Positions 45,042 through 53,145 of a stretch of 53,145 nucleotides of DNA are shown here, in pieces (within the stretch, counting starts at the first letter, position 1; every line of letters starts with the position of its first letter). The position numbers and the translations under genes are program-made. Source of the DNA: CAADGU01 sp964581605 (lineage in GTDB: Bacteria > Chloroflexota > Anaerolineae > Promineifilales > Promineifilaceae); the NCBI GenBank assembly GCA_964581605.1, contig CAZOPF010000032.1, positions 1-53,145 of the forward strand, read 5' to 3'. The notes beneath the pieces are model-generated. The model searched no databases. It had not been told where the DNA came from and worked only from the letters and a program-made list of their open reading frames with translations.

Positions 45042-46079
45042 TTATTTATGCAGGCACAGGGTGATCTCACTACGATTATGGAAAAGCTGACGCGCACCGG
45101 CAATTGCATAAACCGGCCGGAGAATGGCGGTGGCCTGGGCAACTATCGCCTGTCGTCCGCCAGCGTGGCTATCACTTTCTGGCAATTTCAATGTCATAAC
45201 CGCACGGCCGTGTGGGTGCAGGTAGGTTGCATAGGCAGCCATCAGTTCCGCCGAATAACGGGCATCCAACCGCATATCGTTCACTATCAGATCAAAATGG
45301 TCAGGCGGGTGCTGCAAATAATTTTCGGCCGTCAGGCGGAGATGGCGTACATTGTGGTCTTGATCAAGCGATGGGTGCAGGGCCGCAGGGTCTACGGCCG
45401 TTACCAATTGCCTCTTTTGCCGTAAGATGCGCGTCCAACCACCGGGGGCCGCCCCCAAATCCAGCGCCACCCCGCCCGCCGGCAGATCAATTTGAAAAAC
45501 CGCTAATGCCTCCAGCAGCTTAAACTCCGCCCGGCTGATCTGCCCCGGCTGCCTGGCAAAACGGTGCATCCCCCCGGCCCAGTCAGATAAATTATGCGCG
45601 GCCAGAGAAATTCCTACATACGCCATTTCCGCCGTAATCACAATAGAGAGGATTTGTACCGGGTGGCGCACATCCAGCGGCGCGGCCGTGTATTGCTGCA
45701 ACTGCTGGGCGGCGGCCGTGTTTACGTCAAACGGCTTATAGGGCAGGTTAGCCAACAGGCGCGTTTGCACTGAAAACGGCAATTCCTCATCCAGCCAGGC
45801 ACTCAGATCGGCGCCGATGGTTTCAGCCACCAACACCACGTCCCTCGCCAACCCGGCGATAGGCAGCGCCAGATGCACCGGGAATATATGGCGGGCAAAA
45901 ACAGGTGGCTGTTGTTTCCATTGTTCCGCTAAGGTGAAAAAATTGACGGCCGTTGCCGCCCACACCCCATCTGCTAAGGCAGCCACCAGTTTGGCCGCAG
46001 GTTGCATCTGCAAAAGTTCTCCCCAGGCCAGATCAACAAAGTGCGGATTAGAAGTCAGGATCAAAGAGGGTGTTTGCAT
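45042..46079 (-). CDS. RlmM-like SAM-dependent RNA methyltransferase
   Basis: 345 residues from ATG 46079; the open frame upstream is only a shadow of the phosphatase gene. It resembles RlmM (23S rRNA 2'-O-methyltransferase of C2498): a THUMP-like N half (RLLANLPYKPFDVNTAAAQ), the SRAEFKLLEAL lysine helix near 203-213, the SAM site ALDLGAAPGGWTR near 226-238, NDMRLD near 281, and MTLKLP near 312. These supply the K-D-K residues of 2'-O-methyltransferases. Target position is inferred from the family only. The preceding 44819-45041 interval has no gene. Confidence 0.85.
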   Translation of the reverse strand: MQTPSLILTSNPHFVDLAWGELLQMQPAAKLVAALADGVWAATAVNFFTLAEQWKQQPPVFARHIFPVHLALPIAGLARDVVLVAETIGADLSAWLDEELPFSVQTRLLANLPYKPFDVNTAAAQQLQQYTAAPLDVRHPVQILSIVITAEMAYVGISLAAHNLSDWAGGMHRFARQPGQISRAEFKLLEALAVFQIDLPAGGVALDLGAAPGGWTRILRQKRQLVTAVDPAALHPSLDQDHNVRHLRLTAENYLQHPPDHFDLIVNDMRLDARYSAELMAAYATYLHPHGRAVMTLKLPESDSHAGGRQAIVAQATAILRPVYAIAGARQLFHNRSEITLCLHK

Positions 46080-46110
46080 GGGATTTGAGATGAGGAGAGT
46101 GGGGACACTC

Positions 46111-46797
46111 TTAATCCCCCAATTTTTCAACCTCCCGCACACCTGGCCCCCGGCCGTCGGTGCGGGCCAGGTTGTGCAGGTGTTCCACACGGCCGTGAAA
46201 ATGCAGCCGCCACGTTTCCCGCAATGGGTGTTCCACATGCTCAAAATAAGCCACGCTGGTATTTTTGCTCCACACTTCGCAGCGGCGGAAGGGGCCAATG
46301 TTAAACATATGGTCAAAGGCCAGTTCGATGACGCCGCCATGACAGACCACCAACACCCGTTGGGTGCGGTGTTTTTCAATCATCTCCTCCACAAACTGGC
46401 CAATGCGCACCCGGAAGTGCATGAGAGATTCACTGTCTGGGCGGGTGGGGGAAATAGGGGCAAACGGCCGTTCGCTGCCCCAATACGGCCCATACTCTGG
46501 CAAATCATCATTCGGCCAGGGGGTGTGGTCGAGGCGGTTGTTGCCCACTTCGCGCAGGCGATTATCTGGCGTGATGGGCAGGTTATAGGCATGGGCAAGA
46601 GGTGCGGCCGTTTCCAGTGCCCGGCGCATGGTGCTGGCGTAGATCACATCCAGAGTGGGTACTTCGCCCGGCAGCCAGGCGGCTAACGCTTCCGCCTGCT
46701 GCTTGCCCAGAGGCGTCAGCCCTTCGTCGCTGTTGCCACCGCTCCAATCTTTCAAATTAACAAAACTCTCGCCATGTCGTACAAAATAAAGGTGCAT
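46111..46797 (-). CDS. Histidine phosphatase (phosphoglycerate-mutase-like)
   Basis: 228 residues. The phosphohistidine motif is YFVRHGESFVN at 4-14; the second catalytic histidine is in VVCHGGVIELAFDHM near 152; EVGNNRLDHT near 87 gives the acid. Members dephosphorylate small metabolites or proteins; a cofactor-dependent mutase is possible but less likely at this length. GGAG lies 8 bases before the ATG, directly after the terminator made of octamer repeats. Confidence 0.9.
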   Translation of the reverse strand: MHLYFVRHGESFVNLKDWSGGNSDEGLTPLGKQQAEALAAWLPGEVPTLDVIYASTMRRALETAAPLAHAYNLPITPDNRLREVGNNRLDHTPWPNDDLPEYGPYWGSERPFAPISPTRPDSESLMHFRVRIGQFVEEMIEKHRTQRVLVVCHGGVIELAFDHMFNIGPFRRCEVWSKNTSVAYFEHVEHPLRETWRLHFHGRVEHLHNLARTDGRGPGVREVEKLGD

Positions 46798-46809
46798 GTT
46801 TTTTCTCCG

Positions 46810-46889
46810 AAAAAAGTGTTCAGGTGTTCAGGTGTTCAGGTGTTCAGGTGTTTAGGTGTTTAGGTGGGCACTTGAACACCTGAACACTT
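46810..46889 (-). terminator. Octamer array forming a Rho-independent terminator
   Basis: GTGTTCAG four times and GTGTTTAG twice (46816-46863), then an inverted CTTGAACACCTGAACACTT (46871-46889). On the minus strand the arms pair over about 18 bp and are followed directly by six T (A-run 46810-46815). It terminates transcription from the ParB-like/Usp gene that ends at 46900, and its T-run touches the next gene's GGAG. Confidence 0.8.
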
Positions 46890-46899
46890 AAGCACTGTT

Positions 46900-48651
46900 T
46901 TAGCGGCAAATCAGAATGGGGTGGGGAAAGTGACGCAAAATTTCATCTACGGTGCTGCCCAGGACAAGGTGTTTGACGGGCCGGAAGCCAAAACCGCCGA
47001 CGATGAGGAAGTTGCTGTGATGGGTCACGGCCGTGCCCAGAACCGCCGGAGCGATAGGTTTCTGCCGCAAAACAAAGGTCGCATCCGTAATGCCATACTC
47101 AGCCAGATATGCTCTCGCCCGTTCCAATTCGGCGGATGTGGTGTATTCCGTTTCCACCGTCACCACGACCAGTTCCAACGGCCAGCGCAGTTTGAGATAG
47201 GTGGCAACAAAGAGGGCTTCGTCCGCCTTCGGGCTGCCATCATAACCCAGCAGCACCCTGTCCATTGTGCTTTCCGCGCCGGTGGGCATCGCCAGAATGG
47301 GGCGCGGGCAGCGCTGGATGAGTTGCATGGTACGATTCCCAAGACGAGTAGACGGCCGTGCTGCCCCCGCCCGATTCTCCAGCCCCAACACCACCACATC
47401 TGCCCACACCGCCCGCCGGGTGATGGTTTCTACTACCTCCCCCACTTCCACCGCAAATTCCCCCACCACCCCGGCCGCCGCACACATCTCGTCAAAACGT
47501 TTTTCAAGCCCCTGCACGCGCTTGCTGTTAACCTTTGCCGCATCCGCTACCACGTGCAGCCCTAGAATCCGGTCAGATTCTCGCTGCGCCAGCCGAATGA
47601 TTTGGGCCAGCATGTGCCAGTTTTCATCACGGCCGCTCAACGCCACCAGATAATCAGCAAAGAGCCGATCCAACCGGCGGCTGGTCTGGAACTGCCGCCA
47701 CTGCCCCGGCTCTGGCCCATCGGCCAGTTCCGGCGGGGTCAGCGCCTGCCATAAACGGCCCAGGCCACGCGGCCGTTTTTGTTCGGCCGTCGCCAGCGCC
47801 GAGGCCGTTTGGCCCATGTCAATTTCCCAGCCCAACGCCTCTTCCAGCTGCTCGCGCCGCTCTGAAATCAGCACATATATATCCGTTTCGGTGCGCTCTG
47901 GAAAATAACGCATGATGCCCTGTTCACGCACTACGCGCATCACCGGCAAATACACCTCATCATACCAGTGACAAACTGCTTCTTCATACGGAGTCAAACG
48001 GCCTCTGGCCGTTTCGCCCCGCTTAGTTTCGCTCCGCTTATACGCTTCAATCTGCGCCAGCAGCACCCGGTAATGGCCGCAAAATGTCATATACAGGTCA
48101 GCTTCTGGACGCAGCTCACTCAAATTGGTCTGTTCTAAAAACTCCGCATACCGCGCCTTGCAGATGATTTCGTCCGGGTTATCGCCGGGCAGCAGGGGGA
48201 CGCGCGTCTTGACTTCCGTCACGCGGGCGGTGATGGTTTGCGCCCCCATTTCGCGGGCTACGGAGACCCGATGGTTGCCATCAATAACAAAGTAGACCTG
48301 GCCCACTTTGTACACATCAATAGGAGGCATCCCGCTCATATCCATCACGGCCGTGCGCACCCGCGTCCACCGTTCCACATCGCTATCATGCTTCGGTAAA
48401 AAGTCGCGGGTGAAATCTTTATATCGCCCCACACTGCCCACAATCGCCGCCAATGGAATCTCTTGCACCCCCTGTTTCACGGCGTCGGCCGCTTTGAGAT
48501 GGCGGCAGACATCTTCATACGCCAGCAAGTCGGCCGATTGGCCACGCAGCCGGGCCATCATCTGCTGAAAAGCCGCCTTTTTGCGCGCTCGTTTGAAGTC
48601 ATTGAGTGCTGCCTCGTGTCGCAGCCGGTCGGGGGTTAGCATAGCCGTCAT
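46900..48651 (-). CDS. ParB-like/DUF4032-like protein fused to two universal-stress domains
   Basis: 583 residues. N part 45-160 resembles the ParB/sulfiredoxin fold (IPLAAIVGSVGRYKDF, YFVIDGNHRVSVAREMG). About 225-275 resembles DUF4032 (CHWYDEVYLPVMRVVREQGIM, then FPERTETDIYVLISE). From about 335 come two Usp domains; the second keeps the ATP motif G-x2-G-x9-G-S in VGGFGFRPVKHLVLGST, while the first is degenerate. Probably a cytoplasmic sensor of stress or nucleotide state. The combination is unusual and the role unknown. An ATG at 48642 is an alternative start. Confidence 0.88.
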   Translation of the reverse strand: MTAMLTPDRLRHEAALNDFKRARKKAAFQQMMARLRGQSADLLAYEDVCRHLKAADAVKQGVQEIPLAAIVGSVGRYKDFTRDFLPKHDSDVERWTRVRTAVMDMSGMPPIDVYKVGQVYFVIDGNHRVSVAREMGAQTITARVTEVKTRVPLLPGDNPDEIICKARYAEFLEQTNLSELRPEADLYMTFCGHYRVLLAQIEAYKRSETKRGETARGRLTPYEEAVCHWYDEVYLPVMRVVREQGIMRYFPERTETDIYVLISERREQLEEALGWEIDMGQTASALATAEQKRPRGLGRLWQALTPPELADGPEPGQWRQFQTSRRLDRLFADYLVALSGRDENWHMLAQIIRLAQRESDRILGLHVVADAAKVNSKRVQGLEKRFDEMCAAAGVVGEFAVEVGEVVETITRRAVWADVVVLGLENRAGAARPSTRLGNRTMQLIQRCPRPILAMPTGAESTMDRVLLGYDGSPKADEALFVATYLKLRWPLELVVVTVETEYTTSAELERARAYLAEYGITDATFVLRQKPIAPAVLGTAVTHHSNFLIVGGFGFRPVKHLVLGSTVDEILRHFPHPILICR

Positions 48652-48748
48652 CCGTATTCCGTATTCCGTATTCCGTTATCCGTAGTTCGTTATCCGTAAT
48701 CCGATCACCGGTTACGGGTTACGGCTCACGGGTTACGAATCATGGGTC
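48652..48748. repeat. Heptamer array CCGTATT with inverted ACGGGTT array
   Basis: Seven heptamers (three CCGTATT, then CCGTTAT, CCGTAGT, TCGTTAT, CCGTAAT) run 48652-48700. After a 13-base spacer, inverted heptamers ACGGGTT, ACGGCTC, ACGGGTT, ACGAATC, ATGGGTC run 48714-48748. They lie directly upstream of the ParB-like/Usp gene start. Confidence 0.85.
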
Positions 48749-48932
48749 ATTATACCCCTGCCTGGGCCATCATGCAGACTGGCGGATACGCCTATGGAAA
48801 AGGTCAATCTGGTGCAGAAGTCCAGTTTGTTTCCCGAACATTGGCATCCCAGGCCTGCGTCACTCGTAACCTTCACACAGTACATATCACGCATCATCTC
48901 CCTACTAACCTACGCAAAAAGCCATAACGGGC

Positions 48933-48938
48933 TACAAT
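48933..48938 (+). promoter_or_regulatory. -10 box placing lipB start at or near +1
   Basis: TACAAT lies six bases before the lipB ATG (48945), no -35 match is seen at the expected place and no Shine-Dalgarno sequence exists. This spacing is that of a leaderless transcript. Confidence 0.4.
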
Positions 48939-48944
48939 ACGGTT

Positions 48945-49661
48945 ATGCAAGCAATAGACACCCAATGGGCCGGCCGTATAGATTACGACACCGCCTGGGA
49001 ATGGCAAAAATCCCTCGTCGCTGCCCGCACCGCCAACCCCGACCTGCCCGACACCCTCCTGCTGCTGGAACACCCACCTACCTTCACCCTGGGGCGGCGC
49101 GGCTCGCTCGATCACCTGCTGCTCAACCAGGCCGAACTGGACGCCGCCGGGTTCACCCTGCGCTGGGTAGACCGGGGCGGCGACATCACCTATCATGGCC
49201 CCGGTCAACTCGTCGGCTACCCTATTCTCAACCTGAAACGACTCTTTGCCCGGCGTGGTTTTGCCCGGCCTGACCTCCACCAATACCTGCGTGATGTGGA
49301 AGAAGTGATCATCCGCGCCTTAGCCGCCTTTGACATTCACGGCTGGCGGTATGAGGGGTATACCGGCGTCTGGGTGCATGGCGAAACTGGCCCGGAAAAG
49401 ATCGCCGCCATCGGCATCAAAGTCAGCGGCAGCGGCATCAGCAGTCACGGCTTCGCCCTCAACGTCAACCCCGACCTGACCCACTTTGTCCACATCATCC
49501 CCTGCGGCATCCGTGAGCATGGGGTGACGAGCATGGCTGCCGTGTTAGCCCAACCCATCACCACCACCGACCTCCTCCAACCCATCACCGATGCTTTTTG
49601 TGATGTGTTTGATATGCAAAAAGAGCTATTGAGTCATTGGGTAATTGGATCGCTCAATTAA
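48945..49661 (+). CDS. lipB: Octanoyl-ACP:protein octanoyltransferase
   Basis: 238 residues. LipB moves octanoate from acyl carrier protein to the lipoyl domains of 2-oxoacid dehydrogenases and GcvH, the first step of lipoate synthesis. Motifs: LLLEHPPTFTLGRRG near 40-54, RGGDITYHGPGQLVGYPIL near 75-93, catalytic lysine in KIAAIGIKVSG near 150, and catalytic cysteine in IPCGIREHG near 188. The C-terminal HWVIGSLN and TAA come from an octamer repeat. Pairs with lipA 21 bases downstream. Confidence 0.96.
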   Translation: MQAIDTQWAGRIDYDTAWEWQKSLVAARTANPDLPDTLLLLEHPPTFTLGRRGSLDHLLLNQAELDAAGFTLRWVDRGGDITYHGPGQLVGYPILNLKRLFARRGFARPDLHQYLRDVEEVIIRALAAFDIHGWRYEGYTGVWVHGETGPEKIAAIGIKVSGSGISSHGFALNVNPDLTHFVHIIPCGIREHGVTSMAAVLAQPITTTDLLQPITDAFCDVFDMQKELLSHWVIGSLN

Positions 49662-49682
49662 TTACCCAATTACCAGATTACC
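49631..49682. repeat. TAATTGG-type units between lipB and lipA
   Basis: GTCATTGGGTAATTGG is followed by an inverted CCCAATTACC (GGTAATTGG pairs with CCAATTACC). The lipB TAA (49659-49661) is inside, and lipA begins at 49683 with no Shine-Dalgarno. Confidence 0.7.
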
Positions 49683-50627
49683 ATGAATCTCATAAAACTC
49701 GACACCATCACCACCCCTGAAGAGCAGGCCGCCCAACAAAACACCCGCCCCAAACGGCCGGACTGGCTGAAAGTGCGTCTGCCCAGTGGCGAAAATTATG
49801 ATCGCCTGAAGGGTTTGATGCGCAGCAAAGCGTTGCACACTGTCTGCGAAGAAGCCCGCTGTCCCAACATTGGCGAATGTTGGGGCGCAGGCACGGCCAC
49901 CTTTCTCATCATGGGCGACATTTGCACCCGCAGCTGTGCCTTTTGCGATATTAAAACGGGACGGCCGTTGCCCCTCGATTGGGACGAACCACAGCGTGTG
50001 GCCGAAGCGGTGCGCGCCATGAACCTGCGCCACGTCGTCATCACCTCCGTCAACCGCGACGAACGCCAAGACGGCGGCGCCCCCCTCTTCGCCCTCTGCA
50101 TCCAAAAAATCCGCGAACTGCAACCCGGCTGCTCCATTGAAGTGCTCATCCCCGACTTCAAAGGCCGCCGCGAGGCGCTACAAATCGTCATGGATGCCCG
50201 CCCGGAAATCCTCAACCACAACGTAGAAACGGTGCCCCGCCTCTTCAAAAAAGTGCAGCCGCAAGACAACTACGCCTGGGCCATGGCCACCCTGGCCAAC
50301 GCCAAAGAGATGAACCCGGACGTGCTGACCAAATCGGGCATCATGTTGGGGTTGGGTGAAGAGTGGGAAGAGGTCACGGCCGTGATGCAAGACCTGGCCG
50401 ACCGGGGTGTAGACATCCTCACCTTGGGCCAGTATTTGCAGCCCAACCGCCACCAACACCTGCCCGTCGCCCGCTTCTACCACCCCGACGAATTTGCCGA
50501 ACTCAAACGTATGGGGCTGGAAATGGGCTTCCAATGGGTAGAAGCTGGCCCCCTCGTGCGCAGCAGCTACCGCGCCGACCAGCAGGTGGCATTGCGCTCG
50601 CCACTGCATCAGTGCCCACCCAATTAG
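49683..50627 (+). CDS. lipA: Lipoyl synthase
   Basis: 314 residues. LipA is a radical-SAM enzyme that inserts two sulfurs into protein-bound octanoate. The auxiliary cluster cysteines are in CEEARCPNIGECW near 55-67, the radical-SAM CX3CX2C is CTRSCAFC near 82-89, and the C-terminal RSSYRAD is present near 296. No Shine-Dalgarno precedes the ATG; the leader is a short repeat, so coupling to lipB is probable. The rest of the lipoate pathway is not in the window. Confidence 0.97.
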   Translation: MNLIKLDTITTPEEQAAQQNTRPKRPDWLKVRLPSGENYDRLKGLMRSKALHTVCEEARCPNIGECWGAGTATFLIMGDICTRSCAFCDIKTGRPLPLDWDEPQRVAEAVRAMNLRHVVITSVNRDERQDGGAPLFALCIQKIRELQPGCSIEVLIPDFKGRREALQIVMDARPEILNHNVETVPRLFKKVQPQDNYAWAMATLANAKEMNPDVLTKSGIMLGLGEEWEEVTAVMQDLADRGVDILTLGQYLQPNRHQHLPVARFYHPDEFAELKRMGLEMGFQWVEAGPLVRSSYRADQQVALRSPLHQCPPN

Positions 50628-50647
50628 CGTTTGTTACGCAGGATAGC

Positions 50648-50653
50648 TATAAT
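50648..50653 (+). promoter_or_regulatory. -10 box for the secreted-protein gene
   Basis: A perfect TATAAT lies 70 bases before the ATG at 50725. The best upstream match, TTGTTA (50631-50636), is spaced only 11 bases away, so the -35 is uncertain. Confidence 0.4.
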
Positions 50654-50724
50654 ACATTCAATCAAAATTCCCCGTTTTATAGGCGGATGTTTTATGAACA
50701 GACGCCCCCCTAAGGAGGTTCAAG

Positions 50725-53145
50725 ATGAAAAAGTTTTTACTACTATCCATGATATGTTTGCCGTTCTTGTTAGTTTTAGCCATAGGCGGTTATGCCGCTC
50801 GCGCTCAAGACATTCCGGCAAGCGGCATCTATCGTGGAGTCAGTACGGCCGTACAATTCGACGTATCTCCGCCACTGAGAGACATCACCCCGCGTGAACT
50901 CAAACCTCAGGCGGCCGTTGACCTACCCGAACGTGCCACCGGCCTGGAAGGTGCTCTTGGCCCTCAAGATAGCGACCCGCTCGTGCAACGTAACAATGGG
51001 CCAAACCTCATCCCCGGCCCCATCGTCACCTTTGATGGCCCCAGCAACATCGCCAGTGTCTCCCCCCCCGACCCCGTCGGGGATGTCGGCCCCAACCACT
51101 ATGTCGCCATGAGCAACCTCTACTTTGCCATTTATGACAAAGCCGGTACTCTGCTCTATGGCCCGGCAGCCAATAACACCCTCTGGGCTGGTTTCGGCGG
51201 CGACTGCGAAACCGACAATGCGGGCGATCCCATTGTCTTGCATGACCAGATCTCAGACCGTTGGATGCTCAGCCAATTCACCGCATCCGGCCCCACCTAC
51301 TTCAACTGCGTGGCTGTCTCCCAAACGGCCGACCCCACGGGCCCATATTATCGTTGGGCATTCAGCACGGGTAGCAACTTCCCAGACTACCCCAAATATG
51401 GCTTCTGGTCGGACGCTCTCTACATCAGCACCCGCGAATTTGCGGGCTCCTCTTTTGCCGGTGTCGGCGCCTATGCCGTTAATCGCAGCCAATTGATCGC
51501 CGGTAATCCCGCCCCCACCGTCATCTCCTTCCTGACAACGCCAGGCTCAGCTGGTGGTGCATACAACATTGGTGATGGCCTGCTGCCTACAGACCTGGAC
51601 GGCTCAACCTTACCGCCCGCCGGAACACCTAACTTTTTTGTAGGCTCAATGGATAACGGCGGCCCATACGGCGCCCCCCAGGATGCCCTGACCATTTGGG
51701 AGTTTACGGCCGACTTTACCACCCCGGCCAACTCCACATTCGTCCTGGCAAACACCCTGCCCATAGCCGCTTATGACACAGTGTTCCCCTGCTCGCCTGG
51801 ATCGCGTGATTGCATCCCGCAGCCTGGAACCGCCGCCAAGATTGACATCCTATCTTATCGGCAGCGACCCATGTGGCGGCTGGCTTACCGCAACTTTGGT
51901 ACCCATGAATCGTTGGTCACCAACCAATCCGTGGAAGCCTCAACCGGCATGGCCGGTATCCGTTGGTGGGAAATCCGCGATCCTGACGGTACCCCTGTCC
52001 TCTACCAGGAAGGCACCTATGCCCCTGGCACAAGCGATGGCATTCATCGTTGGATGGGCAGCATTGCCATGGATCAGGATGGTAACATGGCCCTGGGCTA
52101 CAGCGCCTCGAACGCTACCAGCACCTTCCCCAGTGTCTGGTATACCGGGCGGTTGGTTGGTGATCCGTTGGGTACAATGCCGCAAGGTGAAGCCTCCATC
52201 GTTAACGGCACAGGTTCACAAACCGGCAGTGCCCGTTGGGGTGACTACACCTCCATGAACATAGACCCGGTAGACGATTGTACTTTTTGGTATGTGAATG
52301 AATATGTGCCCACTACCAGTGCAGTTGGTTGGCGGCTGCGCATTGGCGCGTTCAAGTTTGATGAATGTGGTGCGCCAGATTTCACCATTTCCGCAACGCC
52401 AGACAGCCAGGCTATTTGTGCGGGCACAGATGCCGACTATACCATCACCATCGGCTCCCTTCAGGGTTACGATGACCCGGTGACATTGAGTGCGAACGGC
52501 AACCCGGCACCCAGCACTGCAAACTTCACTGTGAATCCTGTAACTCCTCCTGGAACCAGTGATCTGACCATTGGTAATACAGCTGGGGTATCAACAGGCA
52601 GTTACAGCATTAATGTGATAGGAACAGCGCCCACCAGCACCCACACCACAACCGTGCAGTTGGATGTCTACGCGGCCGTGCCAGGTGCGCCGACATTGTT
52701 GACCCCAACTGACGGTGCTACCGGCATCTCCGTTACACCTGACTTCACGTGGAACGCTGTCAGCAACGCCGTCTCTTATTATCTGGAAGTAGCAGACGAT
52801 GCTGCCTTCACCAACATTATCTACACAACGACTGTGGGTAGTACCAGCCATACCTTGCCGGGCGCTAATGCCCTGGCCTACAACACCGTTTATTATTGGC
52901 GGGTGACGGCCGAGAATTCGTGCGGGAGTGGTACAGCTTCAACGCCGTTCAGCTTCACTACTGAAGGAGAACCCTCGGTCTATTGTTCCACGCCCAACCT
53001 GCCCATCCCCGACGACCCCGATGTCAGTGATACCCTCACGATTCCCACCAGCGGCAACATCCTGGATGTGGATGTGTATATCAATGCCAACCACACCTGG
53101 GTCGGCGACCTCATCTTCACCCTCAGCCACAACGCCACCAACGCA
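50725..53145 (+). CDS. Secreted multi-domain protein with Ig-like and P-domains (3' partial)
   Basis: Open through 807 codons to the window edge, so the C terminus is missing. ATG 50725 has a near-perfect TAAGGAGGT 5 bases upstream. Signal peptide about 1-30 (FLLLSMICLPFLLVLAI, then a cleavage-like ARAQD). The body 85-550 looks like a beta-propeller-type extracellular module (DPVGDVGPNHYVAMSN, FVGSMDNGGPYGAPQD). An Ig-like unit (FTISATPDSQAICAGTDA) and a fibronectin III-like unit (PDFTWNAVSNAVSYYLEVAD) follow, and the end enters a proprotein-convertase-type P-domain (VDVYINANHTWVGDLIFTLS). Function unknown; secreted or surface. Confidence 0.85.
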   Translation, partial: MKKFLLLSMICLPFLLVLAIGGYAARAQDIPASGIYRGVSTAVQFDVSPPLRDITPRELKPQAAVDLPERATGLEGALGPQDSDPLVQRNNGPNLIPGPIVTFDGPSNIASVSPPDPVGDVGPNHYVAMSNLYFAIYDKAGTLLYGPAANNTLWAGFGGDCETDNAGDPIVLHDQISDRWMLSQFTASGPTYFNCVAVSQTADPTGPYYRWAFSTGSNFPDYPKYGFWSDALYISTREFAGSSFAGVGAYAVNRSQLIAGNPAPTVISFLTTPGSAGGAYNIGDGLLPTDLDGSTLPPAGTPNFFVGSMDNGGPYGAPQDALTIWEFTADFTTPANSTFVLANTLPIAAYDTVFPCSPGSRDCIPQPGTAAKIDILSYRQRPMWRLAYRNFGTHESLVTNQSVEASTGMAGIRWWEIRDPDGTPVLYQEGTYAPGTSDGIHRWMGSIAMDQDGNMALGYSASNATSTFPSVWYTGRLVGDPLGTMPQGEASIVNGTGSQTGSARWGDYTSMNIDPVDDCTFWYVNEYVPTTSAVGWRLRIGAFKFDECGAPDFTISATPDSQAICAGTDADYTITIGSLQGYDDPVTLSANGNPAPSTANFTVNPVTPPGTSDLTIGNTAGVSTGSYSINVIGTAPTSTHTTTVQLDVYAAVPGAPTLLTPTDGATGISVTPDFTWNAVSNAVSYYLEVADDAAFTNIIYTTTVGSTSHTLPGANALAYNTVYYWRVTAENSCGSGTASTPFSFTTEGEPSVYCSTPNLPIPDDPDVSDTLTIPTSGNILDVDVYINANHTWVGDLIFTLSHNATNA

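Noticed and set aside
46080..46379. Upstream extension of the RlmM-like methyltransferase
   Set aside because: It overlaps the phosphatase gene and gives Trp/Cys-rich sequence with no likeness to the family; the start is 46079.

Overview
The window is a 53 kb piece of a bacterial chromosome from a draft or metagenome assembly; a 100-N scaffold gap lies at 28302-28401. GC content is moderate to high, nearly every gene has a bacterial start context, and no plasmid, phage or insertion-sequence gene is visible. Several features suggest Chloroflexota (Anaerolineae-like): a fused alpha+beta glycyl-tRNA synthetase, an ADP-forming acyl-CoA ligase fused to a GNAT domain, a wax-ester synthase, TIR/WD40 and CotH/lamin-tail giants, and secreted proteins with Thr/Pro linkers. 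This placement is inferred from gene content and was not tested.

Layout. 115-2285 (minus): a fatty-acid desaturase and a GT4 glycosyltransferase. 2376-13327 (plus): a tight eight-gene surface-glycan operon made of a Wzx-type flippase, three paralogous alkaline-phosphatase-superfamily phosphodiesterases, and four glycosyltransferases (three GT4, one GT2), mostly with overlapping ends. 13328-20900 (mostly minus): a decayed gene, uridine kinase, tRNA-Thr(CGU) with a terminator, a pentapeptide-repeat protein (plus), a rhodanese, a 915-residue acyl-CoA ligase/GNAT, orotate phosphoribosyltransferase and a class IV aminotransferase. 21040-27342 (plus): glycyl-tRNA synthetase and a TIR-TM-coiled coil-WD40 protein. 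27380-28521 (minus): a translationally coupled DinB pair, the upstream one interrupted by an 18-bp tandem repeat and the assembly gap. 28847-33073 (plus): a secreted CotH-type protein. 33142-48651 (mostly minus): a TPR protein, an M20 peptidase, nicotinate phosphoribosyltransferase and an M14 lipoprotein (both plus), miaA, a YraN-type nuclease, GT4, a CinA-like protein, a cyclic-nucleotide-binding protein, wax-ester synthase, an RlmM-like methyltransferase, a histidine phosphatase and a ParB-like/universal-stress fusion. 48945-50627 (plus): lipB-lipA. 50725-end: a secreted multi-domain protein cut by the window edge.

Two genome-wide patterns stand out more than any single gene. First, the palindrome ACGGCCGT occurs about 105 times by hand count (about one per 500 bp, against roughly one expected in the whole window), in coding and non-coding DNA. 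It resembles the HIP1 palindrome of cyanobacteria. Second, gene junctions are occupied by unrelated-sequence arrays of 7- or 8-bp units, usually followed by an inverted copy. These arrays often contain the stop codons of the flanking genes, form hairpins or terminators, and in two genes (miaA and the M14 lipoprotein) a repeat supplies the start region. They look like an active junction-modifying process.
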